A DNA stretch of 9,969 nucleotides. Source: Sulfitobacter sp. GTDB lineage: Bacteria; Pseudomonadota; Alphaproteobacteria; Rhodobacterales; Rhodobacteraceae. Of this stretch, positions 1 through 6,711 are shown piece by piece. A program made the translations under genes and the position numbers. The notes beneath the pieces were generated by a model. That model saw only the letters and a list, made by a program, of their open reading frames with translations. It made no database searches and had not been told where the DNA came from. Within the stretch, counting starts at the first letter, position 1. Each line of letters opens with the position of its first letter. The stretch covers positions 1-9,969 of the forward strand of contig JAPKCR010000034.1 of NCBI GenBank assembly GCA_026421135.1. Reading direction: 5' to 3'.

Positions 1-6
1 TTAAAG

Positions 7-46
7 GGAACCTAGGAACAAGAGCAATATTATTGCGGAGGGTTCC
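7..46 (+). promoter_or_regulatory. Nested inverted repeats over the ribosome site of the CBS gene
   Basis: Two inverted repeats are nested just before the start codon at 50. The outer arms are GGAACC (7-12) and GGTTCC (41-46). The inner arms are GCAATA (24-29) and TATTGC (31-36), separated by one base. The Shine-Dalgarno GGAGGG (37-42) lies between the inner and outer right arms and overlaps the outer one. In RNA the outer stem would partly cover the ribosome site. As DNA, the inner repeat could be a protein-binding dyad. Neither role is proven, and the outer stem is only 6 bp. Confidence 0.35.
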
Positions 47-49
47 AAA

Positions 50-484
50 ATGCTTGTGTCTCAAATCCTGAAAACCAAGGCGGATGACAGTGTCACCACG
101 GTCATGCCTGACATGCTGATCGCGGAAGCCGCCAAGATGCTGTCGGACAAGCGAATTGGTACGTTGGTGATCTCGACCGATGGCAAAACGCCTGACGGCA
201 TTTTATCCGAGCGCGATATTGTACGGGAGCTGGGGCGTCAGGGCAGCTCATGTCTGGAAATGACAGTCGAGAGCTTGATGACGCGCAAGTTGGTGACGTG
301 CACCAAGAACGAGCGAGCGGACGCCATCCTCAACACAATGACCGAGGGGCGTTTCCGGCACATGCCTGTGCTGGAAGACGGTGTCTTGATCGGGTTGATT
401 TCACTTGGCGATGTGGTCAAGTCCCGCCTGATGGAACTGTCGATGGAGAAAGATGCCCTTGAAGGCATGATCATGGGGCACTAG
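50..484 (+). CDS. Two-CBS-domain protein
   Basis: Encodes 144 residues made of two CBS repeats and almost nothing else. The first repeat is about residues 10-65 and ends in the typical GILSERDIVREL. The second is about 75-130 and ends in GLISLGDVV. Tandem CBS repeats form a Bateman module that usually binds adenine nucleotides such as AMP or ATP and regulates a partner. The protein has no attached enzyme or transporter domain, no signal peptide and no membrane segment, so it is probably a free cytoplasmic sensor. The start is supported by GGAGGG at 37-42, seven bases before ATG. coaD follows on the same strand after 104 bases, so co-transcription is possible but not shown. The ligand and partner cannot be read from the sequence. 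It belongs to the group of small proteins often labelled IMP-dehydrogenase-like because of the CBS pair, but it is not IMP dehydrogenase. Confidence 0.93.
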   Translation: MLVSQILKTKADDSVTTVMPDMLIAEAAKMLSDKRIGTLVISTDGKTPDGILSERDIVRELGRQGSSCLEMTVESLMTRKLVTCTKNERADAILNTMTEGRFRHMPVLEDGVLIGLISLGDVVKSRLMELSMEKDALEGMIMGH

Positions 485-521
485 CCACAACATCCCCCGA
501 CCATTTACCCAAACTAGGCCG

Positions 522-557
522 TTGCGTTTCAGGCGCTTAAATGTTTGCCTGCCGCAA
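522..557 (+). terminator. Interrupted hairpin between the CBS gene and coaD
   Basis: TTGCG (522-526) pairs with CGCAA (553-557), and CAGGC (530-534) pairs with GCCTG (547-551). A small internal loop separates the two helices and the terminal loop is 12 bases. ATTTTA follows. It could be a weak terminator for the CBS gene or a structure in the coaD leader. The U tract is poor, so the assignment is tentative. Confidence 0.3.
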
Positions 558-588
558 ATTTTACGACACAAACTGACTGGATTACCTT

Positions 589-1086
589 ATGCGCGTTGGC
601 CTGTATCCCGGCACCTTTGACCCGATCACTTTGGGTCACCTTGATATCATCCGTCGTGCCGCGACATTGGTCGATAAGTTGGTGATCGGCGTCGCGATCA
701 ACCGCGACAAGGGTCCCTTATTCGAGTTGGAAAAGCGTGTGGCGCTGATCACTTCGGAATGTGCCGCTCTCTCTAAAGAAACAGGCACCGAAATCGTCGT
801 GCATCCGTTCGAGAACCTGCTGATCGATTGCGCCCGTGATGTTGGCGCACAGATGATCATTCGCGGACTGCGCGCCGTCGCTGATTTTGAATATGAATAT
901 CAGATGGTTGGGATGAACCGGAAGCTGGATGACAGCATCGAAACGGTGTTTCTGATGGCCGAGGCCGAACATCAGGCGATTGCAAGCAAGCTGGTCAAGG
1001 AAATTGCCCGGCTTGGCGGAGACGTCAGTAAATTCGTGACGCCCGCCGTCAATGCCGAGCTAAAGCAACGCTTTTCCGCAGCGTAG
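589..1086 (+). CDS. coaD: Phosphopantetheine adenylyltransferase
   Basis: Encodes 165 residues, the usual length for CoaD. This enzyme transfers AMP from ATP to 4'-phosphopantetheine, giving dephospho-CoA, the fourth step of coenzyme A synthesis in the cytoplasm. The nucleotidyltransferase signature is at the N-terminus: PGTFDPITLGH, with the T-x-G-H ATP site at residues 14-17. IIRGLR near residue 90 carries the conserved arginine. The later ATP-loop motif, ISSSLVKE in E. coli, reads IASKLVKEIA at about 131-140, followed by GGDVSKFV. That is a variant but recognisable form. The start ATG at 589 directly begins the conserved MRVGLYPGTFDP block. The ribosome site is weak (GGA about eight bases upstream). 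It converges on the downstream gap gene with only 15 bases between the stop codons. Confidence 0.97.
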   Translation: MRVGLYPGTFDPITLGHLDIIRRAATLVDKLVIGVAINRDKGPLFELEKRVALITSECAALSKETGTEIVVHPFENLLIDCARDVGAQMIIRGLRAVADFEYEYQMVGMNRKLDDSIETVFLMAEAEHQAIASKLVKEIARLGGDVSKFVTPAVNAELKQRFSAA

Positions 1087-1101
1087 TCGCTTTATCGTGG
1101 C

Positions 1102-2103
1102 TTAAAGGAATTTCGCGATAACGCGGGATGTATCAAGCATCCGGTTCGAAAAGCCCCATTCATTGTCGTACCACGCCAAAACGCGCAACTGGGTGCCATT
1201 TTGAACCGATGTCTGATCCGTTGCCACGACGCAGGAATGGCTGTCGTGGTTCAGGTCGATCGACACCAGCGGTTTGTCGACCATGCCCATAATGCCCTTC
1301 AGCGGGCCTTCGGATGCGTTGCGCAGGACTTTGTTCACTTCTTCCGCAGTTACCTTGCGCGATACTTCGATCACCAGATCAACGCAGGACACATTTGGAG
1401 TAGGTACGCGGATCGCGGTCCCGCCGATCAGACCGTCAAGTTCTGGCAATACTTTGCCCAACGTCTTGGCCGCGCCGGTGGTTGTGGGGATCATCGACAT
1501 TGACGCAGCACGCGCGCGATACAAATCGCTATGGGCCGTATCATGGGTGGGCTGGTCGCCGGTAAACGCGTGGATCGTCGTCATGTGACCGTGCACAATA
1601 CCAAACGCGTTGTTCAGTGTTTTGGTCAGCGGAGCCATGCAGTTGGTGGTGCAGGATGCATTGCTCATTATCGTGTCATCGGCATCAATAATGTCGTGGT
1701 TTACGCCGTAAACAATCGTTTTCATGGCGTCTTTGCCTGGGGCCGAAATCAGGACACGCTTTGATCCGTTCTCAAGGTGCTTGGCAGCGCCGTCGCGGGA
1801 TACGAAGATACCGGTACATTCGAGCGTGATATCCACATCGCTCCACGGCAGGGCGGCAGGGTCTCTTTCGGCTGTGACTCGGATCGGTCCTTGGCCCACG
1901 TCCATCGTGCCGTCGCCCAAGGTGACCGGACGACCATAACGACCATGTACGGAATCGAATTCGAACAGATGTGCGTTTGTCTCGAGCGGTGCCAGATCAT
2001 TGATCGCGACCACCTGCAGGTCATCGCCGCCTTCTTCCATCAAAGCGCGCAGTACATTGCGGCCAATGCGGCCAAAGCCATTGATTGCGAGTTTCGTAGC
2101 CAT
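1102..2103 (-). CDS. gap: Type I glyceraldehyde-3-phosphate dehydrogenase, predicted NAD-dependent
   Basis: Encodes 333 residues, the normal length for class I GAPDH. It interconverts glyceraldehyde-3-phosphate and 1,3-bisphosphoglycerate in glycolysis/gluconeogenesis. The Rossmann motif INGFGRIGR is at 7-15. Asp36, in VVAINDL, corresponds to Asp32 of the family, which binds the ribose hydroxyls of NAD and disfavours NADP. The active site SNASCTTNC gives catalytic Cys151, and His178 in TTIHAFTGDQ is the base partner. The C-terminal signature WYDNEWGFSNRM is complete. The start has AGGAGG at 2117-2112, eight bases before ATG. It is the downstream member of a tandem pair with the gene at 2438-3439, and the two proteins align without gaps. 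A promoter and operator candidate lie immediately upstream, so it can be transcribed independently. Asp36 points to the catabolic, NAD-using copy; this is inference. Confidence 0.97.
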   Translation of the reverse strand: MATKLAINGFGRIGRNVLRALMEEGGDDLQVVAINDLAPLETNAHLFEFDSVHGRYGRPVTLGDGTMDVGQGPIRVTAERDPAALPWSDVDITLECTGIFVSRDGAAKHLENGSKRVLISAPGKDAMKTIVYGVNHDIIDADDTIMSNASCTTNCMAPLTKTLNNAFGIVHGHMTTIHAFTGDQPTHDTAHSDLYRARAASMSMIPTTTGAAKTLGKVLPELDGLIGGTAIRVPTPNVSCVDLVIEVSRKVTAEEVNKVLRNASEGPLKGIMGMVDKPLVSIDLNHDSHSCVVATDQTSVQNGTQLRVLAWYDNEWGFSNRMLDTSRVIAKFL

Positions 2104-2122
2104 TGGGGCGTCCTCCTGGATG

Positions 2123-2136
2123 TGATAGCGCTAACA
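2123..2136 (-). promoter_or_regulatory. LacI-family-like operator on the gap promoter
   Basis: On the minus strand this reads TGTTAGCGCTATCA, a palindrome with a central AGCGCT and one mismatched pair. The TGTTAGCG core is shared with two sites at 3531-3544 and 3550-3563 upstream of the second gap gene. A symmetric dyad with a central CG is the usual form for LacI-family regulators. The site covers the predicted -10 and start region of the gap gene at 1102-2103, as expected for a repressor site. Regulators such as CceR of Rhodobacter sphaeroides control central-carbon genes in this group and are a candidate, not an identification. Confidence 0.55.
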
Positions 2137-2160
2137 TCGGCATTGAACAGCAAAAGTCAA
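2131..2160 (-). promoter_or_regulatory. Predicted sigma-70 type promoter of the downstream gap gene
   Basis: On the minus strand, TTGACT (2160-2155) matches a -35 element. After 18 bases comes TGTTAG (2136-2131), or after 17 bases ATGTTA, as a weak -10. Transcription would start near 2124 and give a leader of about 20 bases that just includes the AGGAGG ribosome site. The -35 is good and the -10 is poor. The poor -10 overlaps the operator-like palindrome. Confidence 0.45.
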
Positions 2161-2227
2161 CCGATAGGCATGCAATCAGGGACAGGAATTCAGAAAATTA
2201 GGGCAAATACGGGACGCAAGTTTCCGA

Positions 2228-2371
2228 TCAACGCCAGAACGCGACCCATTCCAGAAGGTCCAAAAACTTTTTCATCAGGAAAATCAGGTGTTCATTGCCA
2301 AACATCACGGTGTCCACAATCAACCCGCCGACCAGCAGGCCGCCCAATACCAAAGCAATAGGGGTGTTCAT
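2228..2371 (-). CDS. 47-residue membrane microprotein between the two gap genes
   Basis: A short open frame encodes MNTPIALVLGGLLVGGLIVD at the N-terminus and ends ...LDLLEWVAFWR. Residues about 4-21 form one Gly/Leu/Val-rich hydrophobic helix. The remainder is a short amphipathic segment containing two Lys (MKKFL) and a tryptophan-rich C-terminus. It has a strong ribosome site, AAGGAAG, seven bases before its ATG. It starts 66 bases after the upstream gap gene stops and lies on the same strand, so it is probably in that mRNA. I believe similar tiny proteins ending in EW-AFWR accompany gap genes in other Rhodobacterales, but I could not check this. It has no GAPDH sequence, so any GAPDH name given to such a protein would come from its neighbours. 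Function is unknown. A small inner-membrane protein linked to the expression or placement of GAPDH is one possibility. Confidence 0.72.
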   Translation of the reverse strand: MNTPIALVLGGLLVGGLIVDTVMFGNEHLIFLMKKFLDLLEWVAFWR

Positions 2372-2398
2372 CGTTCAGCTTCCTTGCCGTACTTGGGA

Positions 2399-2420
2399 CT
2401 GCCCTGATATGACAGGGCAG
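2399..2420 (-). repeat. Perfect 8-bp hairpin between gap and the microprotein gene
   Basis: CTGCCCTG (2399-2406) and CAGGGCAG (2413-2420) form a perfect stem with a six-base loop. It sits 18 bases after the upstream gap stop and about 28 bases before the microprotein start. There is no U tract after the stem on the minus strand, so it is not a standard terminator. In a shared mRNA it could protect the 3' end of the gap message or lower read-through into the next gene. Confidence 0.5.
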
Positions 2421-2437
2421 CGCCTTTGCCGCAAGTG

Positions 2438-3439
2438 TCAGCCCAGTTTCCCCATCGCAACGGCAACATCTGCCATGCGCACGGAAAAACCCCATTCATT
2501 ATCGTACCACGCAAGCACACGGACCATTCGGTTGGCGACAACCATGGTTTGATCCGGTGCAAAGATTGAACTTTCTTCGGTGTGGTTAAAGTCTATCGAG
2601 ACTTTCTTTTCAGGGTCATATCCCAAGACGCCCTTCATCGGCCCTTCGGCGGCGGCGCGCATGGCGGCGTTGACTTCGTCTACCGTGACATCGCGTGAGG
2701 CACGGAAGGTCAGGTCAACCGCGCTGACGTTCGGGGTTGGTACGCGCATCGCGGTGCCGTCCAGCTTGCCTTTCAATGCGGGCAGAACCAAGCCCAACGC
2801 GGCGGCAGCGCCGGTCGACGTAGGGATCAGTGCCATGGCAGCCGAGCGGGCGCGGTACAGGTCGTCATGGCGGCGGTCCAGCGTGGGTTGGTCACCGGTA
2901 TAGCTGTGGATCGTGGTCATGATGCCATATTCGATGCCAAAGGAATCCTGCAAGACCTTGGCCAGAGGTGCCAGGCAGTTGGTGGTGCACGACCCGTTCG
3001 AAATCATTGTGTCCGACACCTGCAATTCATGGTCGTTTACACCATAAACAATTGTACGATCTACGTTCTTTCCGGGCGCTGACAGCAGCACACGTTTAGC
3101 ACCACGTTCCAGATGCACGTTTGCTTTCTTGCCGTCATTGAACTTGCCGGTGCATTCCAGAACGACATCGCAGCCGTCCCAGTTCAGCTCGTTCATGTTG
3201 TACGTCGACATGACTTCCATCGGACCGTGGCCCAGATCCAGCGTGCCGTTGCCAACTTTCACCTCGTTTGGAAAACGCCCATGGACGGAATCGTATTTGA
3301 GCAGATGCGCTGCAGTCTCAAGCGGGCCCGTGGCATTGATGCGGACCACTTCGATGTCATCGCGACCCGAAGATGCGATATGCGACAGTGTGCAACGGCC
3401 AATCCGGCCAAATCCGTTAATACCAACTTTGATCGTCAT
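2438..3439 (-). CDS. gap: Type I glyceraldehyde-3-phosphate dehydrogenase paralogue with Ala at the NAD-selecting position
   Basis: Encodes 333 residues that align end to end without gaps to the product of 1102-2103. INGFGRIGR is at 7-15, catalytic Cys151 is in SNGSCTTNC, His178 is in TTIHSYTGDQ, and WYDNEWGFSVRM is near the C-terminus, so it should be active. Two positions differ. The Asp that reads the NAD ribose is Ala36 (VVRINATG), and the residue before the catalytic SCTTNC is Gly149 instead of Ala. Loss of that Asp is also seen in Bacillus subtilis GapB (INAS in that position), the NADP-preferring gluconeogenic enzyme. This copy is therefore predicted to use NADP or both cofactors; that is inference. 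The start has AAAGGA (3452-3447), seven bases before ATG. It is followed by the 47-residue microprotein gene and then the other gap copy. Tandem TGTTAGCG operators lie upstream. Confidence 0.96.
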   Translation of the reverse strand: MTIKVGINGFGRIGRCTLSHIASSGRDDIEVVRINATGPLETAAHLLKYDSVHGRFPNEVKVGNGTLDLGHGPMEVMSTYNMNELNWDGCDVVLECTGKFNDGKKANVHLERGAKRVLLSAPGKNVDRTIVYGVNDHELQVSDTMISNGSCTTNCLAPLAKVLQDSFGIEYGIMTTIHSYTGDQPTLDRRHDDLYRARSAAMALIPTSTGAAAALGLVLPALKGKLDGTAMRVPTPNVSAVDLTFRASRDVTVDEVNAAMRAAAEGPMKGVLGYDPEKKVSIDFNHTEESSIFAPDQTMVVANRMVRVLAWYDNEWGFSVRMADVAVAMGKLG

Positions 3440-3476
3440 GGGGGCGTCCTTTGGAAAATTGGGTGACGTTAGGCGC

Positions 3477-3505
3477 TCTATAGCGGCAGGGTATGTGTGA
3501 CTGAA
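3477..3505 (-). promoter_or_regulatory. Possible promoter of the upstream gap gene
   Basis: On the minus strand, TATAGA (3482-3477) can serve as -10. TTCAGT (3505-3500), at 17-base spacing, is a weak -35. Transcription would start near 3470, giving a leader of about 30 bases. With this promoter the tandem TGTTAGCG sites lie upstream of the -35, roughly 65 and 85 bases before the start, a position typical of activation. A weak -35 is also common at activated promoters. Confidence 0.35.
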
Positions 3506-3530
3506 AGAGTAAAAGCGAAGAATTTCCGTA

Positions 3531-3563
3531 TGTTAGCGTTAACCAGCGATGTTAGCGGTAAAT
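3531..3563. promoter_or_regulatory. Tandem LacI-family-like operators between gap and the DUF808 gene
   Basis: Two copies of TGTTAGCG occur 19 bases apart: TGTTAGCGTTAACC (3531-3544) and TGTTAGCGGTAAAT (3550-3563). The first contains GTTAGCGTTAAC, a 12-base dyad with one mismatched pair and a central CG. The second is less symmetric. The same core lies upstream of the other gap gene (2123-2136). The sites lie in a 191-base divergent intergenic region and could act on the gap gene to the left, the DUF808 gene to the right, or both. Confidence 0.55.
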
Positions 3564-3630
3564 GTCGCAGGGTGTTTGCCTTCGTGGATTGCTGAGTTAA
3601 GTTCATTCCTAACTGAATTGGAGAATTTTG

Positions 3631-4623
3631 ATGAGTGGTTTACTGGCGCTGTTGGATGATGTCGCGGCGATTGCCAAGGTGGCAGCGGCAAGTGTGGATG
3701 ATGTGTTCGGTCAGGCAGCCAAGGCCAGTGCCAAAGCGGCAGGCGCGGTGATTGACGACGCCGCCGTCACGCCCAAGTATGTACACGGCTTTGAGGCCAA
3801 GCGCGAATTGCCGATCATCTGGCGGATCACCAAGGGATCATTAAAGAACAAGTTGTTGTATTTGCTGCCTGCAGGGCTGCTGTTGTCCAATTTTGCGCCT
3901 TGGGCGATTGCGCCGTTATTGATGTTGGGCGGTGCATACTTGTGTTTTGAGGGGGCCGAAAAAGTCGCCCATTCTTTGGGCATTGGCGGGGCAGGGCACG
4001 ACGAATACCCCGGCAAGGCCGAAACAATAGAAGACCCGGCCCATCTGGAAGAACAAAAGGCCCAAGGGGCCATCAAGACCGATTTCATTCTGTCTGCCGA
4101 GATCATGACGATCATCCTGTCCAACCTTGCTGTATCGAATTTCTGGATGGAAGCGGCTGCACTGGCTGCAGCGGCGGTGATGATCACTGTCGCCGTCTAT
4201 GGATCGGTTGCATTGATCGTAAAGGCCGATGATGTGGGGCTGTTCATGGCCAAAAATGGCAACTTTGGTGTGACGCGTGTCACCGGACGCGCGATTGTGC
4301 GTGGCATGCCCCGGTTCTTGACGACCCTTACCATTGTCGGCACTGCTGCAATGCTTTGGGTCGGGGGTTCTATCATCATCCACGGCATGGAGGAGTTGGG
4401 CTTTGGCACATTGGGCCATTTGATCCATGACGCGGCCGCGTATGTGGGCCACCTTGTGCCCGCCACCTACACTGGGGCCGTCGAATGGACCACCAAGGCA
4501 GCAATTGACGGTGTGTTCGGACTGGCCCTTGGCCTGATCCTGATCCCCATCGGCGAAAAGATCATTACCCCGCTGTGGCGCGCGGTTTTCAGCCGCAAAA
4601 AGAAAGACCCGCAAGCTGTCTGA
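3631..4623 (+). CDS. DUF808 / YedI-family multi-pass inner-membrane protein
   Basis: Encodes 330 residues. The N-terminus SGLLALLDDVAAIAKVAA, the block KRELPIIWRITKGSLKNKL at 58-75, GGAYLCFEGAEKV at 100-112 and GAIKTDFILSAEI at 147-158 are the hallmarks of the DUF808 family, to which E. coli YedI belongs. Hydrophobic stretches occur at about 74-103, 155-198, 229-250 and 291-309, so it is an inner-membrane protein. The C-terminus is basic (SRKKK). The biochemical function is unknown. The start is taken at ATG 3631 because GGAG (3620-3623) lies seven bases upstream. A TTG directly before it would add one residue. It is divergent from a gap gene across the operator-bearing region and ends at a strong terminator. 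Confidence 0.93.
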   Translation: MSGLLALLDDVAAIAKVAAASVDDVFGQAAKASAKAAGAVIDDAAVTPKYVHGFEAKRELPIIWRITKGSLKNKLLYLLPAGLLLSNFAPWAIAPLLMLGGAYLCFEGAEKVAHSLGIGGAGHDEYPGKAETIEDPAHLEEQKAQGAIKTDFILSAEIMTIILSNLAVSNFWMEAAALAAAAVMITVAVYGSVALIVKADDVGLFMAKNGNFGVTRVTGRAIVRGMPRFLTTLTIVGTAAMLWVGGSIIIHGMEELGFGTLGHLIHDAAAYVGHLVPATYTGAVEWTTKAAIDGVFGLALGLILIPIGEKIITPLWRAVFSRKKKDPQAV

Positions 4624-4644
4624 TTTGACGGCAGTCTGAAACGC

Positions 4645-4674
4645 AAAAGGGGGCCATCGCGGCCCCCTTTTTTA
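4645..4674. terminator. Bidirectional intrinsic terminator shared by the DUF808 gene and tkt
   Basis: A seven-base GC stem, GGGGGCC (4649-4655) and GGCCCCC (4661-4667), has a five-base loop. AAAA lies before it and TTTTTT after it. It therefore works as a textbook intrinsic terminator on the plus strand for the DUF808 gene, 21 bases after its stop. On the minus strand the stem is followed by TTTT, so it also serves tkt, 22 bases or more past that stop. Confidence 0.92.
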
Positions 4675-4695
4675 TTGTCTGAACGGTGGGCTGGT

Positions 4696-6711
4696 TTACA
4701 GCAGCGCCTTGGCTTTGTCCGCCACGTTCTGCGGCGTGATGCCGAACTTTTCAAACAGCTCTTCCGCCGGAGCAGACGCACCGAAACGGTCCATGCCGAC
4801 GAAATCGGCTTTGTTCCATTTGCCGCGTTCGCCCGTCAGCCATTGATCCCAACCTTGACGCACGGCAGCCTCGACGCCAACACGAACAGGGCCTGCAGGC
4901 AGAACCTTGCGGCGGTATGCTTCGTCTTGCTCGGCGAACAGCTCCATACAAGGCATGGACACAACGCGGGTACCGATGCCTTTCTCTTGTAGGATATCAC
5001 GTGCTTTCAAGGCGATCTCGACCTCGGAGCCGGTGGCGATCAGGATGACCTGACGTTTGCCTTCCGCATCGGCCAGTACATACGCACCTTGTTCCGTCAT
5101 GTTCTTGTTCTTGTGCTCAAGACGGACAGTGGGCAGGCCCTGACGGGTCAGCGATAGCACCGATGGCGTGTCCTTCGATGTCAGCGCAATTTCCCAGGCT
5201 TCGGCCGTCTCGACGGTATCGGCGGGGCGGAACACATAGGTGTTTGGTGTCGCGCGGCTGATCGCCAGGTGCTCGACGGGCTGGTGTGTCGGGCCATCTT
5301 CGCCCAGACCGATGCTGTCGTGGGTCATCACGAAAACAGTTGGTACCTTCATCAACGCGGCAAGGCGCATGGCAGGCCGTGCGTAGTCGGTGAAACACAT
5401 AAACGTGCCGCCGTAGGGGCGCACGCCGCCATGCAACGCCATGCCGTTCATTGCAGACGCCATGCCGTGTTCACGGACACCCCAATAGACATAACGCCCG
5501 CCACGGTTGTCGATGTCGAATACGCCCAAATCCGCTGTCTTGGTGTTGTTCGAACCGGTCAGGTCAGCAGACCCGCCGACGGTTTCAGTGAACAGCGGGT
5601 TCAAGACTTCGAGCGTCTTTTCGCTGCTCGCACGGGTTGCCAGCTTGGGTGCGGATTCGGAGATCTGTTTTTTGAACGCCTTGACTGTGGCGGACAGTTT
5701 TTTGGGTGCGTCGCCAGCCAACGCGCGATTGAATTCCTCGCGCTTGGTGCGGGACATGGCGTCGAAACGCTCTTCCCAGTCTTTACGTGTCTGCGCGCCA
5801 CGCGATCCGATGGCTTCCCATGCGGACTTCACATCGGCGGGCACTTCAAACGGGCCAGTTGTCCAACCATAGGCGGCTTTGGCGGCGGCCATTTGATCGG
5901 CATCGGTCAGGGCTCCGTGACCCTTGGAGGTATCTTGTGCTGCGTGACCCAAGGCGATGTGGGTTTTGCAAGCGATCATCGACGGCAGATCGGATTTGCG
6001 CGCCTCGGTCAGGGCGGCGTCAATCTCGGCCGGGTTGTGGCCATCGATTGCAATAACATGCCAACCGGCAGCCTTAAAACGGGCCACTTGATCGACGGTG
6101 TCGGACAGGGTCACAGGGCCATCGATGGTGATGTTGTTATTGTCCCACATCAAGATCAGTTTGCCCAACTTGTGACGGCCAGCAAGGGCGATAGCCTCGT
6201 GGCTGATGCCTTCCATCAGGCAGCCATCGCCTGCAATCACATAGGTAAAGTGATCGACGATTTTAGGGCCATATTCTGCGCGCTGCAATTCTTCGGCCAT
6301 CGCAAAGCCCACGGAATTCGCAATTCCCTGACCCAAGGGGCCGGTTGTTGTTTCAATCGCATCAGCCAAGAAGTTTTCGGGGTGTCCCGCAGTGCGTGCG
6401 CCCATCTGGCGGAAATTCTTGATCTCTTCGATGGGGAATTGCACGTCGCCGACAAGATGCAGCAGCGAATAGATCAGCATCGATCCATGGCCTGCGGACA
6501 GGATAAAACGGTCACGATCCGGCCAAAGAGGGTTGGATGCATCAAACTTGAGGTGCTTTTCAAACAAGACGGTCGCGACGTCCGCCATGCCCATTGGCAT
6601 ACCGGAATGGCCGGAATTGGCGGCGGCGACTGCGTCCAGCGTTAGGGCGCGAATGGCGGTCGCTTTGGACCAATGCTCAGGATTTGCTTTCGCAAGTGCG
6701 TTCAAGTCCAC
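4696..6711 (-). CDS. tkt: Transketolase
   Basis: Encodes 671 residues, full length for the family. Using thiamine diphosphate, it moves two-carbon ketol units between sugar phosphates in the non-oxidative pentose phosphate pathway, linking it to glyceraldehyde-3-phosphate and fructose-6-phosphate. Visible motifs are SGHSGMPMG (33-41), SAGHGSM (72-78), TTGPLGQG (122-129), and the cofactor motif GDG (161-163) through NNN (191-193). Others are GVREHGM with the catalytic Glu414, [16 protein letters not shown] (463-478) with conserved histidines, and GSEVEIA (561-567). The start codon is GTG, supported by AAGGAAG (6726-6720), eight bases upstream, and by the typical [17 protein letters not shown] start. 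An inverted repeat flanks the ribosome site. No other Calvin-cycle genes are present, so a general pentose phosphate role is the simplest reading. Confidence 0.97.
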   Translation of the reverse strand: MDLNALAKANPEHWSKATAIRALTLDAVAAANSGHSGMPMGMADVATVLFEKHLKFDASNPLWPDRDRFILSAGHGSMLIYSLLHLVGDVQFPIEEIKNFRQMGARTAGHPENFLADAIETTTGPLGQGIANSVGFAMAEELQRAEYGPKIVDHFTYVIAGDGCLMEGISHEAIALAGRHKLGKLILMWDNNNITIDGPVTLSDTVDQVARFKAAGWHVIAIDGHNPAEIDAALTEARKSDLPSMIACKTHIALGHAAQDTSKGHGALTDADQMAAAKAAYGWTTGPFEVPADVKSAWEAIGSRGAQTRKDWEERFDAMSRTKREEFNRALAGDAPKKLSATVKAFKKQISESAPKLATRASSEKTLEVLNPLFTETVGGSADLTGSNNTKTADLGVFDIDNRGGRYVYWGVREHGMASAMNGMALHGGVRPYGGTFMCFTDYARPAMRLAALMKVPTVFVMTHDSIGLGEDGPTHQPVEHLAISRATPNTYVFRPADTVETAEAWEIALTSKDTPSVLSLTRQGLPTVRLEHKNKNMTEQGAYVLADAEGKRQVILIATGSEVEIALKARDILQEKGIGTRVVSMPCMELFAEQDEAYRRKVLPAGPVRVGVEAAVRQGWDQWLTGERGKWNKADFVGMDRFGASAPAEELFEKFGITPQNVADKAKALL

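Noticed and set aside
1777..2361. 194-residue plus-strand frame opposite gap and the microprotein gene
   Set aside because: It is antisense to the conserved GAPDH N-terminus and crosses the promoter region. It has no ribosome site or recognisable domain.
3916..4614. 232-residue minus-strand frame opposite the DUF808 gene
   Set aside because: The plus-strand DUF808 product has clear family motifs and membrane helices. The reverse frame is Asp/His/Gln-rich and is a shadow.
5269..6645. 458-residue plus-strand frame opposite tkt
   Set aside because: It is antisense to conserved transketolase motifs, with Cys/His-rich low-plausibility content. It is a shadow of high-GC coding on the other strand.
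4696..6711. A Calvin-cycle (cbb) gene cluster
   Set aside because: tkt and gap are present, but there is no rubisco, phosphoribulokinase, fba or cbbR, and tkt and gap are on separate transcripts. General carbon metabolism is sufficient.
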